From: Chrysogorgia sp. JL179-B06
Taxonomy: Eukaryota; Cnidaria; Anthozoa; Scleralcyonacea; Chrysogorgiidae
NCBI GenBank assembly: GCA_035772405.1
Contig: JAYKKM010000492.1
Span: forward strand, 3,994,001-4,058,000
DNA length: 64,000 nt
Direction of reading: 5' to 3'
The stretch's first letter is position 1, and each line of letters opens with the position of its first letter. Under the pieces are notes generated by a model. It saw only the letters and a list, made by a program, of their open reading frames with translations, was not told the origin of the DNA and made no database searches. The position numbers and the translations under genes were made by a program. Of this stretch, positions 51,655 through 61,700 are shown in pieces.

Positions 51655-52245
51655 ATGGCCCGTGTGAAACAGACTCATAAAAATTTGGAAAGCGGAAAAA
51701 CCATTGCACGGGTTGAAAGTAGGGGAAAAGATATTCCCAAAATGTTAAAACAACGCCGTCAACAGCAACAAGAATATCGTCAAATGGAACGGAATATTTC
51801 AGATGATGAACAAGCATACAGTCAAGAAATCACAAGAAAAAAGAACGTCAACCATCGAACAACTAAAGACATTGCACAGTCGCCATTAAATTTTGCTGTA
51901 CCGATAACACCGTCCAGTCACATATACCCTATGCAAGCGAAGTATAACACGTCGCCACGGCAAGCAAAGCTACCCTCTCTACCCCCGCAAGTAAATTCAC
52001 TATCTCAAGAACAGTCTGGTTACATACACCCTCTACTCCTGCAAGCGAAGTATAACACGTCGCCACAGCAAGCAAAGCTACCGTCTCTACCCCAGCAAGT
52101 AAACCACCCACCACCTCTATTATCGCAAGAACAGTATAATAGACCTCTTCAAACACCGCAAGCAAGGTATAATTTATCTCCTATTCCACCACAAACGATT
52201 TCGCCGCCAGAGGATATGAAATACCGGGGCAAGAAGGTGAATTAG
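51655..52245 (+). CDS. Protein with histone H3-like N-terminal tail and Pro/Gln-rich repeats
   Basis: 196 residues. It begins MARVKQTHKNLESGKTIARV; compare the animal H3 tail, which starts ARTKQTARKSTGGK. A1, R2, K4, Q5, T6 and a GK near 13-14 are kept in register, so residues 1-14 look like a mimic of the H3K4 region. The rest is not a histone: a basic, Gln-rich linker (QRRQQQQEYRQ) and two copies of a roughly 50-residue Pro/Gln unit (QAKYNTSP-x-QAKLPSLP-x-QVN). The next frame starts within 20 bp and may be the rest of the protein after a frameshift. Mimicry is inferred from sequence only. Confidence 0.6.
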   Translation: MARVKQTHKNLESGKTIARVESRGKDIPKMLKQRRQQQQEYRQMERNISDDEQAYSQEITRKKNVNHRTTKDIAQSPLNFAVPITPSSHIYPMQAKYNTSPRQAKLPSLPPQVNSLSQEQSGYIHPLLLQAKYNTSPQQAKLPSLPQQVNHPPPLLSQEQYNRPLQTPQARYNLSPIPPQTISPPEDMKYRGKKVN

Positions 52246-52262
52246 ATAATTACATACACGAA

Positions 52263-52844
52263 ATGCCCATTGATTTCTTTGGACAAATCCCTATTCCTTC
52301 ACCTTCGAATTTAATACGAATGTGTGATGAAATGATACCCGTTCCCCAATTAATACAAATTGTGGATGAAGCAGCAAACGCTCTTCTCCCAACATTATCG
52401 CCTATTCCGCCACCACCTATGGCTACATCACCGCAACCATTATTTCCACGGTGTGAAGAAGAGGACGAAGAAGAAGAGGAAGATGACGACGATCGAGAAG
52501 TTTCGAACGATCCACCATTGAAGAAAAGATGCTTCAAACGGTCTTTAATTTATATGAAACGTGAAAAAAAAGGCGATGAACATCATGAAGAAAAACGAAT
52601 GACAATCTATTCGAATTATAATCAAGATATTATTTGTACACAACGCGATAAATATCGTGAGTTAGAGGGTCTCTATATTGAGAAACTATATATAAATAAA
52701 CAATATTTGCAATGGCGTTCTAAGAAATTTACGAGCGATTTGATGGAAAAACGCTATGTAATGGATAATAATAAGGAAATACAAAAAAGAAAGAATGATT
52801 TAAAAAAAAAGAAAACCCAAATGTATAAAATGAGAGTGTTGTAA
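52263..52844 (+). CDS. Acidic/basic coiled-coil protein, possibly the C-terminal half of the preceding gene
   Basis: 193 residues, MPIDFFGQIPIPSPSNLIRM. The frame is open upstream of this ATG (GELDNYIHE precedes it) and overlaps the end of the H3-like gene, which suggests a single longer protein with one indel near 52220. Contents: a Pro-rich segment, an acidic run (EEEDEEEEEDDDD), a basic patch (PLKKRCFKRS), and long helices rich in Lys (KYRELEGLYIEKLYINKQYL). Function unknown. Confidence 0.5.
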   Translation: MPIDFFGQIPIPSPSNLIRMCDEMIPVPQLIQIVDEAANALLPTLSPIPPPPMATSPQPLFPRCEEEDEEEEEDDDDREVSNDPPLKKRCFKRSLIYMKREKKGDEHHEEKRMTIYSNYNQDIICTQRDKYRELEGLYIEKLYINKQYLQWRSKKFTSDLMEKRYVMDNNKEIQKRKNDLKKKKTQMYKMRVL

Positions 52845-52871
52845 ATAAAAATAGTAGTGTAGTGAAATATC

Positions 52872-53267
52872 ATGGAGGTGTGGAATATTATGGTAAAAGA
52901 ACTGGCCCGTTTTGAAATAAAAATCAATAAAAATATGGAAAAAAGTGTGTGGAAATGCCTTGACGAACATGAGAATTTATTTAAAAATATTATTGCCCAT
53001 TTAAAAATGCCACGTGAACTTTTGGATGTCTATAATCGCATGGATCGACATGAAATTGGACAAATAATAGCATTTTTTGCTTTAATCCTGTGTTTTTTTA
53101 GATATAAAAACATTGATAATGAGAAATATTATATAAAATTATTTGTACGTCAAACAATTTTAGATTTTAGAAATTCGCATCTTAAATTCATTTTATACCC
53201 CCATGATAAAAAACACACGTGGTTTTGGTTGTGGAATATATTCTTTGAATTTTTTAAATTAGTCTAA
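52872..53267 (+). CDS. Unknown helical protein, 131 aa
   Basis: MEVWNIMVKELARFEIKINK at the start; a hydrophobic stretch IIAFFALILCFF near residue 65 could be one membrane segment or a buried helix. The C-terminal end is aromatic-rich (WFWLWNIFFEFF). No family recognised. It follows the coiled-coil gene by 27 bp in the same orientation. Confidence 0.5.
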   Translation: MEVWNIMVKELARFEIKINKNMEKSVWKCLDEHENLFKNIIAHLKMPRELLDVYNRMDRHEIGQIIAFFALILCFFRYKNIDNEKYYIKLFVRQTILDFRNSHLKFILYPHDKKHTWFWLWNIFFEFFKLV

Positions 53268-53389
53268 ATACAATTTTTCAATACTCTGTATTATAATGTC
53301 AGGATCTTCAAAGTTAATATTATATGCTTCTATAATACTCTTAATAATAAAAGTAGATGATGTAGTATTATCAGCTGTAATCCTTATCC

Positions 53390-54432
53390 TTATAGAATAA
53401 TTATATAATATATCCAAATGCGGGGGTAATATTGTAAACTAATGGGTCTATTATTTTGTATAATACTATTATTTTTAACTATATCTGAAAATAAACTGAC
53501 TTTAAACTTATAGGGTTTACTTGTCTTATAAAATAATTTAAACCAATAAGAGTAATTCTGACAATTTTTATAACAACAGGTACTGGGTAGGGGTTTCGTT
53601 ATCATTAGCTTAACAATCTTATCGAGATTAAAAGTATAAACCCTATCGTTACTAGTTTTAAGTTTTGATATAGGGTTATGATTTTCGCAAAAGAAAATAA
53701 AACAACATGCAAGTTGATAAACTATTTTCTCAAAAGTATTTAAATTATGTAGATAATAAAAAGTAGCCTTCAAATAAAACGGATCTATAAAATATAAATA
53801 AATACAGCAATATGTAAATTCATGACTAAAACAACGATTAAGTCTATGTAATGTATTACAAAGATAAGATCCTCCATACCCTATCGCTTTAGGAATTGTA
53901 GTTTGCTCATCATTAATAGTAATAGAAATAAAGTGGTAAATATCATTTCTTGGGTAACAACTTGTTTGAATTTCAATAAAAAAATTATCAGAATGATTAT
54001 CATTCAAATGAAAAATAGATTTCACTAATGTTTGAGAGGGTATTAATAGTAATTTCTGATAACGCTCACAGAGTTTTTCACCATAAATATAATATTTTCG
54101 TTGTGTATGAACAACGGGTATTATATAGTGTTGTTTATCTGTTAAGATTCGCCAATCCTTGCATTCATCTTGATGCATTTCAGGTTTCATTTTTTCAATA
54201 TAGGCGTAGTCTCCTACCCCTGACCAATTTGTCTCGATTCAATTTCCATACATTCGATAATCCCCCCATAGTAATAGTCACATAAGTCACAGACGGCAAA
54301 TAATAATCCAATGTATCGGTTACGAAAATGTTGTATATAATAAACAATTTTCAATATCGTCTTAATATTGGGGCCGTGGTCATTAGCTTCTGCATAGCTT
54401 CTTTTATCACCAATGTTTAACGACATTCTCAA
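53390..54432 (-). pseudogene. Large accessory protein, relative of the 8.6-kb gene, one break
   Basis: The N-terminal part (MRMSLNIGDKRSYAEANDHG, IKTILKIVYYIQHF, CDLCDYYYGGIIECMEIES) and the main part (MKPEMHQDECKDWRIL, TQRKYYIYGEKLCERYQKL, FFIEIQTSCYPRNDIYHFIS, FSHEFTYCCIYLY) lie in different frames with a shift near 54210. Both halves match the 200-aa gene in unit C. The second half also resembles the gene at 56.8 kb (HCFSYECFRSIIALYY). Function unknown. Confidence 0.55.
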
Positions 54433-54919
54433 AAACGAATGATGGAACGCGTTTGTTAAAGAAATCTTGTATATATACTATTTTCCCATTCTTATAATAT
54501 ATATTTCTACATGTAGAATTTAACACGATTTTGATCAAAATTTGAAAAAAGTATTATTGTATGTATAAACTAATCCCACGACTATATAATATATCAACTG
54601 ATTTGACGTGTGTGTGTTTTAGAACAACATTAGGGATTCGTGTCTTTAATCCCACAACACAGCATTGCGGCAACTAATCCCCAAGTATTTGTTTAGAAGG
54701 AATCGCTAATTATGGATTCGCGTCTCTAATTCCTACAACACACATTCATTGTACATGAGTATCACAAATCATCGGGATGACATGAAAGCTTTAATCAACG
54801 AACTCTGATTGGTCAAACTAATCTACCCACAGTAACACATAGTTACGCAGGATGCAATTAGAAAACCCGATGTAGGGTCGAAAATAATTAATATCAGTCT
54901 GAGTGTAGGAGAGAGAGAG
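54433..54919. promoter_or_regulatory. Long divergent intergenic region
   Basis: It separates the minus-strand family gene from the plus-strand exonuclease-like gene. It repeats GGATTCG(T/C)GTCT and TAATCCC/TAATTCC-CACAACACA motifs, relatives of the GGGATTAGCG repeats at about 50.2 kb, and has a GATTGGTCAAA box (reverse CCAAT) about 100 bp before the plus-strand ATG. No gene seen. Confidence 0.4.
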
Positions 54920-55738
54920 ATGGCAAAAATATTTGAGAAGAAGAGCAGCGAAATTAAAGAAGCAGATGACTACATCCCGTTAGAGACAACTGAGAATCAA
55001 CAGGTAAAATCTGAAGAGACTATCGAAGAGTTGTATAGGGGTAAATATAATTGTGCATTAAACAAATGTAAAGAAGAAATATCCCAAGAACGACAGAAAT
55101 TATTTTTATCGCATATCACACATATAATGGATTGTGAATGTTACCAGTTTAAGGGAGAGAGACCCAGTTATCGTGAAGTAACTCTTCTCGAACTTCAAAC
55201 GAACAAGTATTTTATTTATCATTGTTATGATGGGAAGTTAAAACCCTACAAAGAACTAACTCGAAGGGAACGGTCTACTGTCTACTATCAATATCGATGT
55301 CATGGTTTAGACTATTTATCTGAAAAAAAATCAAGAGATTATTTTAGTCAAAGTGAACTTATAAATAGATTAAGTTATTTATTTCGTAATGTTTTTCCCC
55401 CGAATGCTATTATCGGGTATAAAGGTGGTGATAAAGAATCGTCGTTAGTTAAAACACTTCAAGAAAAAACTATTTTACATTGTGTTAATCTTGAATATTT
55501 TGGAATTGAGAAGTACGATTATTTACTTTCGTTTTATAATCTTAAACCAAGAAATTGTTGGTATCATACTAGTGAACCCACATGTTTATTGTATCATTGT
55601 AGTTTGTTTGAATGTCTTTTATTTGCTGCATGTTTGTTTCGTAAATTAGAAGATGGGGATAATGAACGATCGGTACTAGCTATGTATGATAAGGAATTTA
55701 ATTTTTTTAATTTATTCTCTCCTGAACATTTTTCCTAA
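54920..55738 (+). CDS. Protein with transposon-associated KGG..E / C..H domain (nuclease-like?)
   Basis: 272 residues, intact. The N-terminal 60 are charged (MAKIFEKKSSEIKEADDYIP). The C-terminal half has IIGYKGGDKESSLVKTLQEK, HCVNLEYFGIEKYDYLL and CWYHTSEPTCLLYHCSLFEC. The order KGG-x2-E .. NLE-x-x-G-x-x-K .. C-x2-H .. HC-x3-E is one I have seen repeatedly in animal transposon- and virus-derived proteins, possibly an RNase H-like exonuclease fold. Active-site residues are not certain. Preceded by GAGAGAGAGAG. Confidence 0.5.
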   Translation: MAKIFEKKSSEIKEADDYIPLETTENQQVKSEETIEELYRGKYNCALNKCKEEISQERQKLFLSHITHIMDCECYQFKGERPSYREVTLLELQTNKYFIYHCYDGKLKPYKELTRRERSTVYYQYRCHGLDYLSEKKSRDYFSQSELINRLSYLFRNVFPPNAIIGYKGGDKESSLVKTLQEKTILHCVNLEYFGIEKYDYLLSFYNLKPRNCWYHTSEPTCLLYHCSLFECLLFAACLFRKLEDGDNERSVLAMYDKEFNFFNLFSPEHFS

Positions 55739-55804
55739 ATAAAAAAATACATAGCATAAAAAAATATTGAATGTATTTTCCTTTTATTTTTAGAAACACA
55801 AAGA

Positions 55805-56026
55805 TTGTTTAAAAAATTATCAAAAGTACATTTGACAACTGTTTATATTTTAAAAATAAAACGTACATTAGAACGGTATTATTTTGTTAAAGATGTACAT
55901 GTTATCAAAAATACTATTTTTGTTAAAATAGAAGGAGAGAGAAGTTTTAAAAAAATTAAGATGATCTTAGCAACTCTTTGTACATTTAAATATATAAAAA
56001 ATGATATCATTGTACGTATAGTATAA
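55805..56026 (+). CDS. Short basic protein of unknown function
   Basis: 73 residues, MFKKLSKVHLTTVYILKIKR, then YYFVKDVHVIKNTIFVKIEG and TFKYIKNDIIVRIV: three or four beta strands with basic turns. It could be a fragment of a small beta-rich domain. No ATG-proximal promoter seen. Moderate to weak support. Confidence 0.4.
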   Translation: MFKKLSKVHLTTVYILKIKRTLERYYFVKDVHVIKNTIFVKIEGERSFKKIKMILATLCTFKYIKNDIIVRIV

Positions 56027-56070
56027 ATAAAACGTTCTTAATTTTTTTTCTCTTATTGGAATGCATTAAA

Positions 56071-56750
56071 ATGAGTCAGAAAAAAATCACCCATTATAAT
56101 GAACGTTTTTGGCTTTCGAATCCAAGAAAAGTCGCGACAGTTGCTTTAAAATCAGCAGCAAATTTATATGAGTTTCAAGAAGTTCCTTGGCAACGTGGTG
56201 TAATACCAACGAGTTTTCTTGACGGTTTTTAAATTAAAACAAATATTCGAGCTACAGGTCCATTTACTGATTTTTCATTGACATTTAGTGACCATAGAAA
56301 ATTTCAAACAGATAAACAGAATTATCGTACGGGAGAATTAGAAGCAAGAAAAAAAAATTGGTACAAACGAAAAATAATTCATAGTATTGATGTAAAATTT
56401 AAAAATAATATTGGAGAAAAATATAACGATGCAATAGGATGGAGTATTGTTCAAGTTAAAAAAGAGATATTCGACGAGGGTGATTTGGGGTCAATGATTG
56501 GCCAAGCCAGGAAAAATTATTTTACCACTATCTATTGTTTATTGATCCTGAGAAAAATTTCTTTAACGATGATCAACGTTTTGTAGATTTAGCTTATAAT
56601 TTACCTGCTGACGAAGATTTTATATTGATTCAAAATATTCAATTTATAGATGATCATTTTTTTTATAAATATGGTATTAAAATTGGCGAGGCGGATAAAC
56701 CCTATAATGAATACGATATTTCTATTGTTTATTCTGATGGATATACGTAG
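56071..56750 (+). pseudogene. Unknown accessory protein, one stop and one frameshift
   Basis: It starts MSQKKITHYNERFWLSNPRK. An in-frame TAA lies at 56230, after which the same frame continues IRATGPFTDFSLTFSDHRKF and DAIGWSIVQVKKEIFDEGDL. A shift near 56525 leads to FIDPEKNFFNDDQRFVDLAY and KPYNEYDISIVYSDGYT. The continuous alignment of frames supports a former gene of about 225 codons. Family not recognised. Confidence 0.5.
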
Positions 56751-56801
56751 ATAGGGGTATATTTAAAGATCGTTTTTTCAAGATGTGTGTGTGTAAGTGT
56801 C

Positions 56802-57284
56802 ATGGCTATTTTTCAGCGAGTACAAAATCAACAGGGATATAAGATTTATCATGATTTAACACAATATAGTTATGTGGAATCCGTTTTTTTTTGGCAATTA
56901 GTAGGAAGTGTGGAAATTGAAAAATCAAGATATCATCTACTAATATCTATAGCTGATTATGAAGCATATTTGCGGTATAAATTTATACTGGAAGTAGAAT
57001 GTTCAAAAAATCCCAAAATGTATATTATACATCAAGAGGAACACGATATTCCAGAAGAATGTTATGAATTTCTTCGTAAAATATGTGAAGCATGGAATGA
57101 TGACCGACTCCCACGTATCAACGACAAAGGAATTGGAGAATATTTAAAGATACTAGATTATGATAGAAAACATTGTTTTAGTTATGAATGCTTTAGGAGT
57201 ATTATAGCATTATATTATGATTTTTTTGTTTATAATAAAACTATAAAATACACAATGTGGATTACCCTAATTTCATCAGTGTAA
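56802..57284 (+). CDS. Accessory protein related to the 53.4-kb gene (160 aa)
   Basis: The first ATG in frame gives MAIFQRVQNQQGYKIYHDLT. The C-terminal third (GEYLKILDYDRKHCFSYECF, RSIIALYYDFF, IKYTMWITL) resembles YLCNTLHRLNRCFSHEFTYC and LKATFYYL of the minus-strand gene at 53.4 kb. The rest (YHLLISIADYEAYLRYKFIL) may match its ISITINDE region. The frame is intact. Function unknown. Confidence 0.5.
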   Translation: MAIFQRVQNQQGYKIYHDLTQYSYVESVFFWQLVGSVEIEKSRYHLLISIADYEAYLRYKFILEVECSKNPKMYIIHQEEHDIPEECYEFLRKICEAWNDDRLPRINDKGIGEYLKILDYDRKHCFSYECFRSIIALYYDFFVYNKTIKYTMWITLISSV

Positions 57285-57389
57285 ATTTTAATGAAATAAG
57301 AGCTTATAATGTAGAAAAATATTCAATGGGACAATAACCTCTTATGTAACGAAATAATACACTGAATGTATGTTTTTATTTAAAAAAAA

Positions 57390-57719
57390 TTAATACATTA
57401 AAAACTTTTCAACATGGTTTCTGGTTTTATGATATACAAGTCCTCCTTTTTGAAAATGTCTTTTGATTTTTTTCGTTCCTAGTTTTGCAATAATTTTTAC
57501 TACATTAGCTTTTTTTTTAAGCTCTTTTTTAAAATCGTTTATAAAAAGTTTGCCATATTTATTGACTGTTTTATTTCCTCCACGTTGCCTTTTTTTCCCT
57601 TTAAAAATACCTCCACGTTGCCTTTTTTTCCCCGTAAATCTCTTATTCTTCCTACCATTGTTATGAAGGTTGTTTTCTCTGCCAATAGTTATCACCATAG
57701 TCTGCAAAAATTTCTTCAT
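57390..57719 (-). CDS. Basic core-type protein with KKRQRGG repeats
   Basis: 109 residues: RKNKRFTGKKRQRGGIFKGK, then a second KKRQRGGN, then a helical basic part (FKKELKKKANVVKIIAKLGT) and HFQKGGLVYH. RGG/KGG sites fit adenain-like cleavage, and the overall charge suits a DNA-condensing virion protein. The start overlaps the 3' end of the SET gene in another frame; the first Met (57719) or the one at 57698 are both possible. Confidence 0.6.
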   Translation of the reverse strand: MKKFLQTMVITIGRENNLHNNGRKNKRFTGKKRQRGGIFKGKKRQRGGNKTVNKYGKLFINDFKKELKKKANVVKIIAKLGTKKIKRHFQKGGLVYHKTRNHVEKFLMY

Positions 57720-58181
57720 GGGCTTTTATATGTTTTATACTTTCTAAATACATTTTTTTATTATTGGGGTCGTAAACAAAATCGGAATTATTTTTATATA
57801 TAGAACCGGTTTTCCCATTATTCGCATAACGTGCTGCGGCGTGAGTTGTCAAATAAGCATCGATACAAGTGTTTGCATCGTTACAAATGCTATATACAGC
57901 ATTAGTGTTTTTACCATATTTACGATGTAATAAGAAATATTACGATCGGGTTTAAAAGGTTTTTTCCAAGCAAATAATCCTTCACCCGCATTGGGGATCG
58001 TTGATTTCTTGATACGTAAGTTATTTTGTTTTGCTAAATGAATCCAACATTTTTTTGTTTTTGCTGTTCGTTTACGACATCTTATTTTTTTTAAGGTTTT
58101 ACTTCTACATTGAAGAACGTGACGTATACTTTGAGATTTATCATTGCGTCTTTTTTTTCGAGGTAACTTAACTCTTACCAT
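57661..58181 (-). pseudogene. SET-domain lysine methyltransferase with N-terminal Cys cluster, one frameshift
   Basis: N-terminus: basic, then LQCRSKTLKKIRCRKRTAKT and CWIH, a C/C/C/H cluster like the small zinc domains of giant-virus proteins. The SET part starts LRIKKSTIPNAGEGLFAWKK (the GxGLFA strand) and breaks near 57915. It resumes in another frame with NTCIDAYLTTHAAARYANNG (the ciDa..RYxNH region, with N for H), ending KAHEEIFADYGDNYW (the EIxxDYGxxYW cofactor and Tyr motif). The family methylates lysines, commonly on histones. Only one indel is needed to explain the break. It lies in the same element as the H3-tail-like protein. Confidence 0.75.
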
Positions 58182-58187
58182 TGTGTT

Positions 58188-58502
58188 TTAAAATATAGTT
58201 TTTATTCCTAAATAATCATTATTTTTTTCATGTCTCTGAATAAATTTTACCAAACAATCTACTTTATAGATAATATCTTCGAGGCAGTTATATATGTCTT
58301 TTTTTAATTCTGTTATTCTTTGTTTTAAAATCTTTGATGATATGGGTATTATCTTTTCTTTATCTTCTGTAAAATTTAGTAAACATTCCCTTAAAAGATA
58401 CGGCGTAAATAATATTGAAGGATCATTATCTTGAATTTCATAACCGATATAAGGTAAATTAGACGATTGTAAATAAATTTCAATATAAACAATTTCACTC
58501 AT
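58188..58502 (-). CDS. Unknown helical protein, 104 aa
   Basis: MSEIVYIEIYLQSSNLPYIG, then helices FTPYLLRECLLNFTEDKEKI and ILKQRITELKKDIYNCLEDI, VDCLVKFIQRHEKN. It lies 6 bp upstream of the SET gene on the same strand, so the two are probably co-transcribed. No family recognised. Confidence 0.5.
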   Translation of the reverse strand: MSEIVYIEIYLQSSNLPYIGYEIQDNDPSILFTPYLLRECLLNFTEDKEKIIPISSKILKQRITELKKDIYNCLEDIIYKVDCLVKFIQRHEKNNDYLGIKTIF

Positions 58503-58543
58503 ATTTTTTTTTACTCTCTTTTTTTTGTTTTAGTTTTTTTTAA

Positions 58544-58714
58544 ATGGGTTCTTTATTATCAAAAAAAATCCCTCCTATAGTTACGTTGACGTGTATTAAT
58601 ATACAGGATTCATACGATGTTACTATTGATCGTGTTGATGGAGAAGACGAAAACATAAATAAAAATAAAACGGCGTGTTTTTCTTGTTTTAGAAAAAAAA
58701 AAGAAGATGAATGA
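58544..58714 (+). CDS. Putative N-myristoylated 56-aa protein
   Basis: It begins MGSLLSKKIPP, a good N-myristoylation signal (MG-x3-S, then basic residues). The middle is beta-like (VTLTCINIQDSYDVTIDRVD) and the end is Cys-rich and basic (ACFSCFRKKKEDE). It overlaps the PolB ATG by 8 bp, so the two are tightly linked. Membrane anchoring by acyl groups is an inference. Confidence 0.55.
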   Translation: MGSLLSKKIPPIVTLTCINIQDSYDVTIDRVDGEDENINKNKTACFSCFRKKKEDE

Positions 58715-61700
58715 TGATCAGAAAAAATTAAAATATAGTCAAAAAGATATAGATAAAATTGTAAGTTTATTTAATAAGAAAAAAGAAAGTAAGAAAAATG
58801 AAAAAATAGACGATTATTTTTCTGTTAATCATATAGAAACTATTAGTAGAGAAAAATTTAAAGTCACTGAACAACATTTTTCTTTGGATGTTTCACGGGA
58901 AAAAACGGTTAATTTTATTAGTTTTATTCAATCGTTATCGTTGGTTTTTTCTTATTTAATTAACATTGCGCGGGCAAATGTAAAAAGTGATGACGATTAT
59001 GTTAGATTTATCTTTAGTAATGCGCCAAAAAGTTTTTTCTCTACAGCCGTTTTACCCGTTAAAGACTTTGACGTTAAATATTTCTTAAATATTATGGAAA
59101 AATTTATGCAGAGTAATAAAGAAATAATAGCTAATGGTTGGAATAGTAAGGTAATAGTTCAAACTTTTCCCGCAGGAATAAGTACAAAAAAAAAAAGTGT
59201 ATTAAGGAAAAAAAGTATTTATAATAGTTTGAATAAGGGAAATGCTACAGATAAAGGCAGTGTGAAAAGTAATATGTATGTAAAAAAATATGGCCGTAAA
59301 TTTCGCACGGGTGTATTTTATATTCTTAGCCATGTATTATTTCGTACAGTGAAAGATTGCTGTTTTGCTTTAGCAATATTAGTAGGTTTATCATTTTTAC
59401 AACAAGACGCTAAATATTTTATAATGAAAAGAAAACCCAATAAACCCGTGGATGATTTATTTACGTGTGAAGAAATTCGAAATGTATATCGGGAATGTGG
59501 GATACCCGAGGGTAATGTTGATGCCACACAGTTTGAGTTAGTATATAATAATTATTTAAAAAAACAGGGTGTTGATTTGTTAGTGTATGCTGACACTCAT
59601 TCCGATAATATAATTTATGATTCACGAACTGATAGTGAGGGTAATCTTATTAAATTAACTAATGAAATTGTATGTTTATGGTTAAATAATAATCATTACG
59701 ATGTAGTCTTAAGCATAAAGGAATTTTCTAAACTTAACACCAGTTCTTTTTGTGTTAAATGTATGAGTTATTTTACACGCTATGAATATATCGATAATCA
59801 CCTATGTACTACAAATAATTTAACTTGTTTACGATGTTATAAATATCCGAATAAGTGTAAAGATAAAAATAATAAACTTATTTGTAACAGTTGTGATATA
59901 AATTTTTTATGATGAAAATTGTTTTACAAATCATTTAACAAATAAAATTTTTAAACCCTCTCAAAATAATTATGATCGTTTAACACCTTGTCAATATTAT
60001 TTTTTTTGTAAAACCTGTAACAAAATTTGTCCGCGATTCTTTTTCATTTTTTCTAATAAAACAGTTAAACATGATTGTAGCAAACGATTTTGTTTTCATT
60101 GTGATAAATACATGAAACAACCTCATTTTTGTTATGTGAAACCCCTTTCACTTGAATATAACAAGGGGAAAGAAAGTGAACCCACTTTATTTTTTTTTGA
60201 TTTTGAAACAAAAGTAACCGAAACTAAATTGCTCGTACCGTTTTATTGTATCGTCCAAAAGGTATGTAAAAAATGTCAACATAGTGAATTTAAAAAAAAA
60301 AAAATTATTGAAAAAAAGGATCAAGAAATTATCGATAATACTATTGAAAAAGTTAGTTGTTGTGGGAATAGACAATTTATTTTTGATAACAATGTTATTG
60401 AAACTTTATGTGAATTTATGTTTGAACAAAAAAATTCCGTTTGGATAGCTCATAACGGGGGTAGATTTGATACTATTTTTATTTTAAAATATCTTTTAGA
60501 AATAAAACAGATAATACCGAATACTATAATGAACGGTACTAAAATAATGAGTTTAATAATTAAAGAACAAAATATTAGAATCCTCGATAGTTATTTGTTT
60601 TTTAGTATGAAATTAGCCGATATTCCAAAAGCAATGGATCTTCAAGGGGAATGTAAGGGATTTCATCCTTATGAATTTTACGATTTAACTTATGAGGGTG
60701 AAATTGTAGATCGGAAATTTTTTGATACGAAACATATGAATACAGCAACACTTAAGGAATTTGAAAAATGGTATTTAGAAAAAAAAAAAGAGAAATATAT
60801 ATTTCGTAAAGAGATTTATTATTATTGTTGTAGTGATGTAGATATTTTAAGAAAGGGATGTGTTAAATTTTCTACAATGATAGGCACCATAGGTCATATT
60901 ACACCCTTTTATGCAAAGAATTGTATTACGATTGCTAGTTTAGCTTTGAAAGTTTATAGACTTAATTTTTTGTGTAGGAATTATTCCTGCTTCGGGCTAT
61001 AGGGGATGTGTAAAACAGAGTTTAATTGCTATTGATTGGTTAGATGAAATTAATCGAGAAATAGGAGGAAATTTAGAATATATCTGTTCACAAAATGGGG
61101 AGAAAAAAATTCTAGGACGTTTTGTCGACGGTTTTTATATTGATACGATATATCAATTTCATGGTTGTTTTTATCACGGATGTCCCAAATGTTTTGACCC
61201 CTATGCATTAAACGTTCTTACAAACGAAAAATTTAGTAATTTATATGCAAATACGCAACGTTTTTCTTGGACAATAAAAAATGCCGGTTACAAATTAATC
61301 GAGATGTGGGAATGTGATTATTTAGAAGAAAAAAAATATACACAGAAACAATTAATTGAAAAGAAAAGAAAATTTTATCCGTTTACTCCTTTAACACCAC
61401 GTGACGCATTATATGGGGGACGAACTTCCCCCGTATGTTTATTTAAAGAAACAAAACCCAACGAACGAATAAGTTATGTAGATTTTACATCGCTATACCC
61501 TCATGTACAAAAAAATTATGATTTTCCTGTAGGTCATCCTACTATTTTACTTGGGGAAGATTGTAATAAAATAAAAATCAAAGACATATTTGGTTTAGTA
61601 AAATGTTGTATTTCACCTCCTCGAAATATTTATTTTCTTGTTTTACCTGTTAGAATAGATGGGAAATTATTATTTCCATTATGTTATAAATGTGCTGTGA

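Noticed and set aside
51655..52245. True histone H3 gene
   Set aside because: Only the first ~14 residues resemble H3; there is no histone fold behind them.
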